Made by a program: the position numbers and the translations under genes
Notes under the pieces: generated by a model
Seen by the model: only the letters and a program-made list of their open reading frames with translations
Told to the model about the DNA's origin: nothing
The model's database searches: none
Assembly (NCBI RefSeq): GCF_003931565.1
Contig: NZ_RRYI01000004.1
Coordinates: forward strand, 582,279-646,278
Reading direction: 5' to 3'
DNA: 64,000 nt
Origin: Caulobacter sp. 602-1
GTDB taxonomy: Bacteria; Pseudomonadota; Alphaproteobacteria; Caulobacterales; Caulobacteraceae
Shown: positions 57,209 to 64,000 of the stretch, in pieces
Position numbering within the stretch: the first letter of the stretch is position 1
How the letters are laid out: every line of letters begins with the position of its first letter

Positions 57209-59454
57209 CGCTTGCGCTTGGTGCCGACGTGGTCGAAGGCCCGGGGCATGTCGTTGGTCTTGTGCCCGCGGCCCGACAGGCTGGGATTGGTCATGAAGTA
57301 GTCGTGGGCCGAGAAGGCGCCCTTGGTCTTCCAGGCCGGGTCGCGGGCATAGTCGCCCTCGCTGTCGAGACGCCAGCTCTGGGCCTCGTCATTGAGGTTG
57401 GCGACCATGATCTGGTCCAGCACCTGCTGGTGCACGGTCGGGTTCTCGACCGGGACCAGGGTCTCCACGCGGCGGTCCAGGTTGCGCGGCATCCAGTCGG
57501 CCGAGCTGATGAACACCCGCGTCTGGGCGCCGGGCATGGCCGCGCCGTTGGCGAAGGCCACCACGCGCGAGTGCTCCAGGAAGCGGCCGACGATCGACTT
57601 GACCCGGATGTTCTCCGATAGCCCCTTGATCCCCGGACGCAGGCAGCAGATGCCGCGCACGACCAGCTCGATCTGCACCCCCGCCTGGCTGGCGGCATAG
57701 AGGGCGTCGATGATCTGCGGATCGACCACGGCGTTCATCTTGGCCCAGACGCCCGCGGGCTTGCCGGCCCGGGCGTTGTCGGCCTCGGCCGCGATCATCT
57801 TCAGCAGGTCCGGCTTCAGCGTCATCGGCGAGAAGGACAGCTTCTCCAGCCGCCCGGGCTGGGCGTAGCCGGTGATGAAGTTGAACAGCTTGCCCCCGTC
57901 GCGGCCCAGGGCCGGATCGCAGGTGAACAGCGACAGGTCCGTATAGATCCGCGCCGTCTGCGGGTGATAGTTGCCGGTGCCGAAGTGGCAGTAGGTGCGC
58001 AGGCCCTCGCCCTCGCGGCGCACCACCACCGACAGCTTGGCGTGGGTCTTCCAGTCGACGAAGCCGAACACCACGTGCACGCCCGCCCGCTCCAGGTCGC
58101 GCGCCCACTTCAGGTTATTTTCCTCGTCGAAGCGCGCCTTGATCTCGACCAGGGCCGTGACGTTCTTGCCGTTGTCGGCCGCCTCGATCAGGGCCGCCAC
58201 GATCGGGCTGTCCTTGGAGGTGCGATAGAGCGTCTGCTTGATGGCCAGCACGTTCGGATCGCGCGCGGCCTGGCGGATGAACTGCACCACCACGTCGAAG
58301 CTCTCGAACGGGTGGTGGACGAGAATGTCCTTCTCGCGGATCGCCGCGAAGCAGTCGCCGCCGTGGTCGCGCACGCGCTCGGGGAAGCGGGCGTTGTAGG
58401 GCGGGAACTTCAGGTCCGGACGGTCCGGCGGGATCAGCTCCGACATCTGGGCCAGGCCCAGCTTGCCGTCGACCAGGATCACGTCCTCCGGCTCGGCGCG
58501 CAGGCCCTCGATGATGAAGTCGCGCAGGTCGGGCGGCATGGTGGTCTGGATCTTGACCCGCACCACCCGGCCCAGGCGACGCTTCTTCAGCCGCGCCTCG
58601 AACTCGCGCACCAGGTCCTCGGCCTCTTCCTCGATCTCCAGATCGCTGTCGCGGATCAGGCGGAACAGACCCCGGCCCTCGACCTCGTAGCCGGGGAACA
58701 GATGGTCCAGGAACAGGATGATGAAGCTTTCCAGCGCCATGATCTTGCGCTGGCGCTTCTTGCCGCGCGTCACCACCGACGACAGCTCCCAGAACCGCCG
58801 CACCTGCGAGGGGATCGGCGCCAGGGCGTAGAGGTGCTTGTCGTCGGCGATCCGCCGCAGCTTCAGCGCCAGGCAGAAGCCCAGGTTCGGGATGAACGGG
58901 AACGGATGGGCCGGGTCGATGGCCAGCGGCGTCATCACCGGGAAGATCTGGTTGAGGAAGATCTCCTCGGCCTTCACCCGGTCCTCGGCCTCGATATCCT
59001 TGGCGTCGAGCAGCTTCAGCCCCTCGTCCCACAGCTCGGTGCGGACCTGGCGCCAGATCTTCTGCTGCTCGCCCATCAGCTCGGCGGCCGAGGCGTTGAT
59101 GCGCGCCAGCTGCTCGCCGGGGGTCAGACCGTCCTGGCTGATCACCCGCACGCCCTCGCGCACCTGGCCCTTCAGGCCGGCCACGCGGACCATGTAGAAT
59201 TCGTCGAGGTTGTTGGCGCTGATCGACAGGAACCGCAGGCGCTCCAGCAACGGGTGGCGCGGATTGCCGCTCTCTTCCAGCACCCGCTGATTGAAGGCCA
59301 GCCACGAGGTCTCGCGGTTGAAGAACCGTTCGGGCGAGGCCATCAGCTCCGCGTCGAGCGCGAGGCCGGTCTGCGGAACGGGAATCTCGGGCGCGGCGGG
59401 CGCCAGCGGCGCCAGGGACGGAGTCGGGTTCGGAAGGGCGGCGGCGTCGGTCAT
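57205..59454 (-). CDS. ppk1: Polyphosphate kinase 1
   Basis: Makes inorganic polyphosphate from ATP. The 749-residue protein has the N-terminal head with [29 protein letters not shown] near residue 50, and the phospholipase-D-like catalytic half. The phosphorylatable His lies in [13 protein letters not shown] near residue 470, and a second conserved His is in [16 protein letters not shown] near 500. All landmarks are present, and the length is within the family range. It is followed by the small lipoprotein gene with a 4-bp overlap. Confidence 0.96.
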   Translation of the reverse strand: MTDAAALPNPTPSLAPLAPAAPEIPVPQTGLALDAELMASPERFFNRETSWLAFNQRVLEESGNPRHPLLERLRFLSISANNLDEFYMVRVAGLKGQVREGVRVISQDGLTPGEQLARINASAAELMGEQQKIWRQVRTELWDEGLKLLDAKDIEAEDRVKAEEIFLNQIFPVMTPLAIDPAHPFPFIPNLGFCLALKLRRIADDKHLYALAPIPSQVRRFWELSSVVTRGKKRQRKIMALESFIILFLDHLFPGYEVEGRGLFRLIRDSDLEIEEEAEDLVREFEARLKKRRLGRVVRVKIQTTMPPDLRDFIIEGLRAEPEDVILVDGKLGLAQMSELIPPDRPDLKFPPYNARFPERVRDHGGDCFAAIREKDILVHHPFESFDVVVQFIRQAARDPNVLAIKQTLYRTSKDSPIVAALIEAADNGKNVTALVEIKARFDEENNLKWARDLERAGVHVVFGFVDWKTHAKLSVVVRREGEGLRTYCHFGTGNYHPQTARIYTDLSLFTCDPALGRDGGKLFNFITGYAQPGRLEKLSFSPMTLKPDLLKMIAAEADNARAGKPAGVWAKMNAVVDPQIIDALYAASQAGVQIELVVRGICCLRPGIKGLSENIRVKSIVGRFLEHSRVVAFANGAAMPGAQTRVFISSADWMPRNLDRRVETLVPVENPTVHQQVLDQIMVANLNDEAQSWRLDSEGDYARDPAWKTKGAFSAHDYFMTNPSLSGRGHKTNDMPRAFDHVGTKRKR

Positions 59455-59540
59455 GGGCCTCAGTCTAGCGCAGAGTTTTCCGCAGGGTGAACGCCCAATG
59501 GTGAAGGAATGGCGTGACGGGGTGACGACAGCGACCTTGA

Positions 59541-59569
59541 ACCCTTCCTCCTCGATGGGGGAAGGGGGT
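59541..59569. repeat. Palindromic intergenic repeat between hdaA and ppk1
   Basis: ACCCTTCCTCC, TCGAT, GGGGGAAGGGGGT: an imperfect stem of about 11 bp starting at the hdaA stop. This class of GC-rich palindrome recurs in Caulobacter intergenic DNA as I remember it. It may serve as a terminator for hdaA. Confidence 0.5.
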
Positions 59570-60255
59570 CAGTCCTCCTCGCCCTCCAGATCGCCCAGCA
59601 CCTCGCGCGCCAGCGCCTTGTTGACCGCGCGGTGCTGCTGCGAGGCCGCCTCGTCCAGCAGCTTGGCGGCGGCCAGGGCCTCGGCGGCCGAGCGGGGCAG
59701 GCGGGCGATCAGATAGGGATAGAGGTCGGGATCGGGCTTCAGGTGCTCGGCCCGGAAGGCGCGCTCCAGCACCGCCCGCAGCACCACGTCGTCGGGCTCG
59801 TCGATCTCCGCCACGGTCAGGGCGTTCAGCCGCGAGCGCAGGTCGGGCACGGACGAGCTCCAGGCGATCGGCGCGACGCGGGCGGTCAGCAGCACGCTCC
59901 CGCCGTCCACCCCGGCCATGTTGAGGATGTGGAACAGGTCCTCGTCGCTCAAGGCGGCGCTGGCCGACCGCTGGTCGGCGTCCTCGACCAGGATCGCCCG
60001 GCCGCGCAGGGCGGGCAGGTCGACGCCGCCCCCGTGCGGCGCGTCGATCACCACCGCGTCGGCGGCCCGCGCCCAGGTCCGCGCCAGGTGGGTCTTGCCG
60101 ACGCCGACCGGCCCGACCAGGGCCAGCCGCCCCTCGGGCCAGTTCGGCCAGGCGTCCAGCCGCGCCACGGCGTCGGCGTTGCAGCCCGAGACGGCGAAGT
60201 CCTCCCGGCCGTAGCGCGGCGCGGCGGTCAGCGGCAGTCTGAACTGGGTCGACAA
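59569..60255 (-). CDS. hdaA: DnaA regulatory inactivator homologue HdaA
   Basis: Replisome-associated AAA+ protein that promotes hydrolysis of DnaA-ATP and prevents re-initiation. The 228-residue protein starts with a sliding-clamp-binding motif QFRLPL at residues 4-9, then Walker A ALVGPVGVGKTHLART near 47-62, Walker B RAILVEDADQR near 90, and the arginine-finger region PDLRSRLNALTV near 142. The N-terminal clamp motif fixes the start as the TTG at 60255. The open frame reads upstream into a Pro-rich stretch. It lies upstream of ppk1 on the same strand. Confidence 0.9.
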   Translation of the reverse strand: MSTQFRLPLTAAPRYGREDFAVSGCNADAVARLDAWPNWPEGRLALVGPVGVGKTHLARTWARAADAVVIDAPHGGGVDLPALRGRAILVEDADQRSASAALSDEDLFHILNMAGVDGGSVLLTARVAPIAWSSSVPDLRSRLNALTVAEIDEPDDVVLRAVLERAFRAEHLKPDPDLYPYLIARLPRSAAEALAAAKLLDEAASQQHRAVNKALAREVLGDLEGEED

Positions 60256-60330
60256 TCCCTGGGGCCCGGCGTGGTGAATAGGTGGGTAGGGATATAGGGC
60301 GCGTCGGCGGTCAGGGCGAGGCGGGGCGGT

Positions 60331-60348
60331 TGGGGATAGTGGGGATAG
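60331..60348 (-). promoter_or_regulatory. Tandem DnaA-box-like 9-mers upstream of hdaA
   Basis: On the minus strand CTATCCCCA occurs twice in direct tandem (60340-60348 and 60331-60339), 76-93 nt upstream of the hdaA start. Each differs from the TTATCCACA consensus at two positions. This is suggestive only. Confidence 0.35.
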
Positions 60349-60474
60349 GGCGGAAGGGGGTGTGGATGGGGGCAATTGTTTGCAAGCGACGGCAATGCGT
60401 CATCCAGGCTGGAAGTTGAGGCGAAGTTGTTTGTCAGAGTTTGCGCTGGCATCATGTCGAAGGGGCATGTCGAT

Positions 60475-61194
60475 CTAAGTTAGAAGGCAGCGGTCCTTAA
60501 TCTTCCAGATAGACGAAAGATGAGCGATCCGATCGGTCGAAAGCTGCGCGCCAACAATCTTCACCTCGCTCTCTACTTCGAGAAGGATGCGAGTCGGGTA
60601 TGCGAGTGTAAGGTGTTCGGGTAGATATGTATAAATAAAATCGGTGTCGTCTCTGTAGGTTCGAAAACGTTTTGCTATATCGCCGTCGATTTTGTTCATG
60701 CTCTGGTGGAGCTCTGGGTCTTTAAAGCTGTGTTTGTAATTTACGTGTTCTCTGTGTTCTCGAATTATATCGTAGGTGTCTTGTGAGTCTTGAGATGAGA
60801 ACCATTTATTTTTCGCGTCAGTCTTTCGAATTGAGGTCCAGTTCCAGTGATGGCTGGATCGGCCTCCTTTTAGAAAGCGATTGGTCGGAACGTCATAGAG
60901 CATCTCCCCTTCGTAATTGAAGGGAATGATCCCATTCAAAAGTAGAAGGGCTCGGATGCTGTAGAAGCTACTATAGTATAGCTTTATGACGGCCCAAGAG
61001 GTGGAGCCGCCGCGAAGCCCCGTTAGAGCCTCGGCGTATGACACGGCACCGGCATATGCTGCGTCAATCGCAGCTTCGATCCTGCGAGCTTCAATGCTGT
61101 CCGCTGTTGCTTGGGTGGGATTAAAGTTCGCGTAAGGCGTCCCGGCGGGCTTTCGCGAGAAGGCAAGGCGGGTAAGGCGGGCCGCGTCTGACAC
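60475..61194 (-). CDS. HEPN-like protein of unknown function, partner of the DGQHR gene
   Basis: A 239-residue protein from the GTG at 61194, 10 bp after the DGQHR gene stop. A TTG at 61233 would add 13 residues and overlap that gene by 29 bp. Its helix around residues 68-88 (SWAVIKLYYSSFYSIRALLL) is the pattern seen in HEPN domains. REHREH at 145-150 fits the HEPN Rx4-6H RNase motif. Many charged helices follow. I read no nuclease beyond this. Local base composition is clearly AT-richer than the neighbours (50 G+C in 120 bases at 60661-60780), so the gene looks acquired. It could be a toxin-like effector, a guess. Confidence 0.65.
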   Translation of the reverse strand: MSDAARLTRLAFSRKPAGTPYANFNPTQATADSIEARRIEAAIDAAYAGAVSYAEALTGLRGGSTSWAVIKLYYSSFYSIRALLLLNGIIPFNYEGEMLYDVPTNRFLKGGRSSHHWNWTSIRKTDAKNKWFSSQDSQDTYDIIREHREHVNYKHSFKDPELHQSMNKIDGDIAKRFRTYRDDTDFIYTYLPEHLTLAYPTRILLEVESEVKIVGAQLSTDRIAHLSSIWKIKDRCLLT

Positions 61195-61204
61195 CGCTTG
61201 GCTT

Positions 61205-62224
61205 CTAAATTTTGAAGCCGTGCGACACTTCAATCGGACGGAATGCGCTCACCAGTCGATCGCGAATAGCGTTTGCCGCCTCCGCGCCGCCCAGGCCCTT
61301 CACGTCTTCTTGAAGTATTCGGCCAGTCTCTTCGATGTTCAGCGCATCTCGGATTGTAGCTATCTCAAATGAGCCCTTTCCCTTGCAGTAGTCGAACATA
61401 TGTGTTCGGAAAAATTCCACCGCACCAATGAACCCGCTTGCATAAATGAACGCATTACTGCGATCATCCCACTTGTATCCGTAACTAGTTTTGATCGCGG
61501 AGAAGTAATTTGCGAAAATGGCCTTTTGCATTTCAAGCTCTGAAATGCCGACTTGCTCCATGATGCCTTTTGAATCAACCAAAGGTTTAATTGCGCTGAC
61601 GGCCGTCGATAGTGCCACCCCACCGCGTTGCCGTTCCTGGTTCGGAAGTTTGATCCAGCCATAGTAGGGCTGATCTCCAGAGCCGAGGAAGCTGACAATA
61701 TCACTTGCTCTGATGGCAGCCGGGTCCATCAAGTCGGACGCGCTAACGCCGTAAAGATCGAATACGAGGCTCTTGGGGGCTGGGCGCTGTTCCGTATTGA
61801 TAGATATAAAAATTCGAGCGCTGTTTGCTGTATCTAATCCCTCGTATATGGCAACGGGTATCTCATAGTTTTCGGCTTGCGGATTTTCGTCGATGGCTTG
61901 CTTCAATCCAGCAACGCGGTGCTGACCATCAATGATTTGTGCAACTTTCGGCTTGTCTGGGATTTCGATGGTGCCGTTCTTTTCTTGAAGGGATCCGTCG
62001 ACCCAATTGAGGACTATCGCAGCCGGAAAATCGCCCATCTTCAAAGCGAAATCTTTGATGCCGGCGATACGTGCGCTGTTCAGAATTCTCTGAACGGCCC
62101 CCTCTTCAGTGTCCTTTCGTCGTACGGCCGCGTAAGAAATGCGCGTCAACAACCCGGCTGGAAGCGATGTCAAGCGGAACGTGTGTTCCTTCTGCTTGAC
62201 CAAGATGAAAGGAAACTGCGGCAT
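61205..62224 (-). CDS. DGQHR-domain protein (DndB-related motif)
   Basis: A 339-residue soluble protein with the diagnostic DGQHR motif at residues 99-103 (AQIIDGQHRVAGLKQA), followed by NYEIPVAIYEGLDTANSARIFISIN and NTEQRPAPKSLVFDLYG. This domain occurs in DndB, the regulator of DNA phosphorothioation, and in proteins of mobile or defence loci. No dndA/C/D/E or ssp genes are within the window. A good ribosome-binding site (AGGTGAG) sits 6 nt before the ATG. It overlaps or abuts the HEPN-like gene, which argues for one operon. AT-rich codons suggest horizontal acquisition. Confidence 0.8.
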   Translation of the reverse strand: MPQFPFILVKQKEHTFRLTSLPAGLLTRISYAAVRRKDTEEGAVQRILNSARIAGIKDFALKMGDFPAAIVLNWVDGSLQEKNGTIEIPDKPKVAQIIDGQHRVAGLKQAIDENPQAENYEIPVAIYEGLDTANSARIFISINTEQRPAPKSLVFDLYGVSASDLMDPAAIRASDIVSFLGSGDQPYYGWIKLPNQERQRGGVALSTAVSAIKPLVDSKGIMEQVGISELEMQKAIFANYFSAIKTSYGYKWDDRSNAFIYASGFIGAVEFFRTHMFDYCKGKGSFEIATIRDALNIEETGRILQEDVKGLGGAEAANAIRDRLVSAFRPIEVSHGFKI

Positions 62225-62337
62225 AAAATCTCACCTGTTGTCGGTTTAGCTTAGTCAGGGGATTTAGTGCCGTCTAGCGAGCCGTGGGGCCCGCCCCCGC
62301 GCTGTCTCGTCCTTAAATCTCTTGGAGGCTGCAGCGT

Positions 62338-62427
62338 GCAGGACTGACCAAGTCAGTCAAGGATCGCCTCCGGCGACCGCGTGCGGCGACGCGGAGCGTC
62401 GTCCTTGAGTGACTTGGTCAGCCCTGC
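62338..62427. repeat. 90-bp near-palindromic element upstream of the DGQHR gene
   Basis: Arms of 27 bp (62338-62364 and 62401-62427) are inverted repeats with three mismatches (core GACCAAGTCA / TGACTTGGTC). The 36-bp centre is itself imperfectly self-complementary, so the whole element can fold into one long hairpin. It has no ORF. It resembles a MITE or REP-like element. The rest of the 62225-62535 gap holds short GC-rich hairpins around 62460-62520 but no gene. Confidence 0.75.
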
Positions 62428-62535
62428 GATCGTCTCGCCGTGAGATGTAAGGAGGGCTCCTTCTCGGGCGAGAAGGGGCGGGAACTCCAACCCCTCTTCC
62501 GCGAGGGAAGAAGGCCCTGGGCTTGGCTGAACGCC

Positions 62536-62880
62536 CTAGCCCCTGACCACCCACCGCCAAACCAACAACGCCACCCCCACCAGAATCACCGGCCCGAACA
62601 CCCGGAACGTGTGGCGCGTGCAGCGCTCTGGGAAGAAGGTGTCGTAGGGGCCGTCCTTGGTGGCGCCGTACTTCACGGCGACGGCGGTCAGGGGGCATTT
62701 GAAGCCGCAGGCGGCGAAGACGGCGCTCTCGATCGCCGTCAGGCCCAGCGCGACCCACAGCCAGGGACCGCGCGCCCCGGTGATCCCGGCGGCCAGCACG
62801 ACCAGGGCGGCGCTGGCCATCACCACATAGATCACCGTGTGGACGGCGCGGACGAGGGTCAGGCGCTGGGCGTCGGTCAT
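62536..62880 (-). CDS. Small membrane protein (114 aa)
   Basis: A 114-residue protein with three hydrophobic helices (VIYVVMASAALVVLAAGITG; WLWVALGLTAIESAVFAACG; VFGPVILVGVALLVWRWVV). The intervening loop KCPLTAVAVKYGATKDGPYDTFFPERCTRHTF carries two cysteines and an acidic patch. This KCPLT...P motif with a following short C-terminal helix resembles DUF2784-like small membrane proteins, although I would not press the match. High GC, like the surrounding core genome. Confidence 0.7.
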   Translation of the reverse strand: MTDAQRLTLVRAVHTVIYVVMASAALVVLAAGITGARGPWLWVALGLTAIESAVFAACGFKCPLTAVAVKYGATKDGPYDTFFPERCTRHTFRVFGPVILVGVALLVWRWVVRG

Positions 62881-62889
62881 GGCGCAAGG

Positions 62890-62923
62890 GTAGCCGCTTC
62901 TCCCGCGAGGCGAGAAGGGCTAC
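62890..62923. repeat. Intergenic hairpin between divergent genes
   Basis: GTAGCC-g-CTTCTC pairs with GAGAAG-GGCTAC, with a 9-nt loop and one bulge. It fills most of the 52-bp gap between the small membrane protein and the EcsC gene. Confidence 0.55.
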
Positions 62924-62932
62924 CTCAGGGCC

Positions 62933-63664
62933 ATGGATCTCTCCCCCGACCTCCTCGCCTGGCGCGCCGAGCTGACCCGGCCCGCCGGTCCGCTGAACGG
63001 CCTGGCCCGCGCGACCCAGACGCGGATCAACCGGCTGATCCCCGAGAAAGTCCACGCCGTCCTCACCGCCGCCATCGAGGGGATGACGCGGGCGCTGCTG
63101 GTCGGGTCGGACTACGCGACGGGCTCGCCCTTGATCGGCCTGACCCTGGACGAGCGCCGGGCCCGGGCGGCCAAGGCGATCGACGGCTGGAAGAGGGCGG
63201 CGGCGGCCGAGGGCGGGGTCACCGGCCTGGGCGGCTTCCTGGCGGCGGCGGCCGACTTCCCGTTGCTGATGAGCTTCAAGATCAAGCTGCTGTTCGAGAT
63301 CGCCGCCATCTTCGGCCACGACGGCACGGAACTGCCCGAGCGTCTGTATATCCTGCACATCTTCGAGTTGGCGTTTTCGGATGCTTCCCACCGCGCCCGG
63401 GTGCTGGCGGCCATGGACGACTGGGACGCGCGGCCGCATCCGGCCCACCTGGACGACTTCGACTGGCGGGCCTTCCAGCAGCAGTACCGCGACCACATCG
63501 ATCTGGCGAAACTGGCCCAGTTCATCCCCGTGGTCGGCGCGCCGCTGGGGGCGATCGTCAACTGGCGGCTGGTCGAGCGCCTGGGCCACACGGCGGTGAT
63601 GGCCTACCGGATGCGGGCCGAGCAGGGGGCTGTCAGGACTGAGCTAACCCCGATGACACCCTAA
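62933..63664 (+). CDS. EcsC family protein
   Basis: A 243-residue alpha-helical protein. It has the EcsC pattern: GGVTGLGGFLAAAADFPLLMSFKIKLLFEIAAIFG near residue 95, and LAKLAQFIPVVGAPLGAIVNWRLVERLGHTAVMAYRMR near the C-terminus. EcsC proteins are membrane-associated and their function is undefined. The ATG at 62933 begins MDLSPDLLAWRAEL. It is followed within 4 bp by a perfect inverted repeat. Confidence 0.88.
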   Translation: MDLSPDLLAWRAELTRPAGPLNGLARATQTRINRLIPEKVHAVLTAAIEGMTRALLVGSDYATGSPLIGLTLDERRARAAKAIDGWKRAAAAEGGVTGLGGFLAAAADFPLLMSFKIKLLFEIAAIFGHDGTELPERLYILHIFELAFSDASHRARVLAAMDDWDARPHPAHLDDFDWRAFQQQYRDHIDLAKLAQFIPVVGAPLGAIVNWRLVERLGHTAVMAYRMRAEQGAVRTELTPMTP

Positions 63665-63667
63665 CGT

Positions 63668-63800
63668 TCGTCATTCCCGCCCTTGTGGCGGGAACCTCTC
63701 TCTCCGCCGCAGGTGCGGGAGGGGCGGACTGCTGAGCAGTCCGCTTGCGTCTCACGGGTCAGCTGAACCAGGGGTTCCCGCCACAAGGGCGGGAATGACG
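63668..63800. repeat. MITE-like element with perfect 28-bp inverted repeats
   Basis: The left arm 63668-63695 (starting CGTCATTCCCGCCCTTGTGG) is the exact reverse complement of 63773-63800. Between them lies a second palindrome (GCGGACTGCT G AGCAGTCCGC at 63724-63744). The 77-bp interior has no ORF. This arm is one I remember as a common Caulobacter intergenic repeat, which suggests a non-autonomous mobile element or transcript-stabilising hairpin. Confidence 0.85.
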
Positions 63801-64000
63801 GTTGTTTGTGGGGATTGAGGGCGCTGTATCCTCGGCGTTCGCGATCTTGAGGTCAACGAAATCAACGACTTCCAACTTTTTCACGCCGCTGAATGATCCG
63901 CGTTGAATCCGCCGCGATAATCAATGCATCCCCGTCGCGGGGGAGGGCGTTTGGATCCGGCCCAAGACGGCGGCGGGGGTAGGTTGAGCGGGGCCGCTGG
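63801..64000. other. Non-coding DNA to the right edge
   Basis: I see no gene, hairpin terminator or RNA gene in this stretch. It contains AT-richer patches near 63840-63925 and a GC-rich purine stretch at the right edge. A gene may begin beyond position 64000. Confidence 0.4.

Noticed and set aside
60256..60474. Longer hdaA reading frame starting at 60375
   Set aside because: The extra N-terminal residues are a Pro/Ser-rich stretch, and the clamp-binding motif QFRLPL should lie at the N-terminus as in other Hda proteins.
62338..62427. CRISPR repeat
   Set aside because: The element is a single inverted repeat, not directly repeated with spacers; no cas genes are present.

Overview
The window is chromosomal DNA of a high-GC alphaproteobacterium. 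Gene content and order (radA-cvpA-purF; alr-marC-dnaB; rpsF-rpsR-rplI; fabD-fabG-acpP-fabF-mltG-yicC-gmk; rsmA-pdxA-surA-lptD with lptG-lptF upstream; pepA-holC; purM-purN; rnd; ppx, ppk1 and hdaA close together) match what I remember of Caulobacter. A Caulobacter species is the most likely source. Density is high and intergenic gaps are short. I see no rRNA, tRNA, CRISPR array, prophage or insertion-sequence transposase.

Layout. 1-4605 is a minus-strand run: radA, cvpA, purF, a transporter and the first codons of an SDR oxidoreductase. 4728-11005 holds a lipoprotein, a large membrane protein, alanine racemase, a MarC protein and the replicative helicase. 11209-13653 is a lone TonB-dependent receptor. 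13850-15121 is the S6-S18-L9 operon with a possible autoregulatory leader. 15391-18681 is mixed: an exported protein, a fatty-acid-hydroxylase-like enzyme, a membrane-anchored AraC regulator and an exported peroxiredoxin. 18846-25024 runs from fatty-acid synthesis through MltG to YicC and guanylate kinase. 25068-28607 contains small stress membrane proteins, an HWE histidine kinase, and a divergent MerR regulator / glutaredoxin-MauE pair sharing a mer-like operator. 28657-36740 covers rRNA methylation, PLP synthesis and LPS transport (SurA, LptD, LptG, LptF). 36967-47659 has leucyl aminopeptidase, DNA polymerase III chi, an I78-type lipoprotein, a MASE1 hybrid kinase, an ABC-F ATPase, nucleoside diphosphate kinase, two small membrane proteins, a PRC-barrel protein and purN. 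47659-57208 has purM, rnd, a second hybrid kinase, a serine hydrolase, a Ppx/GppA phosphatase and an APH-like kinase. 57205-60255 is ppk1 and hdaA, linking polyphosphate metabolism and replication control.

The one clearly foreign stretch is 60475-62224: an AT-richer two-gene cassette encoding a DGQHR-motif protein (a motif shared with DndB) and a partner that looks HEPN-like. It is inserted between hdaA and a small membrane protein gene. The 59.5-64 kb segment around it is also full of palindromic intergenic elements, including a 90-bp near-palindrome just upstream of the DGQHR gene and a perfect 28-bp inverted repeat after the EcsC gene. This cassette is my best candidate for an undescribed system, possibly phage defence or DNA-modification related. 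The mer-like operator controlling a glutaredoxin-MauE fusion is the second.

All assignments come from reading the sequence and from memory of protein families. No search was run.
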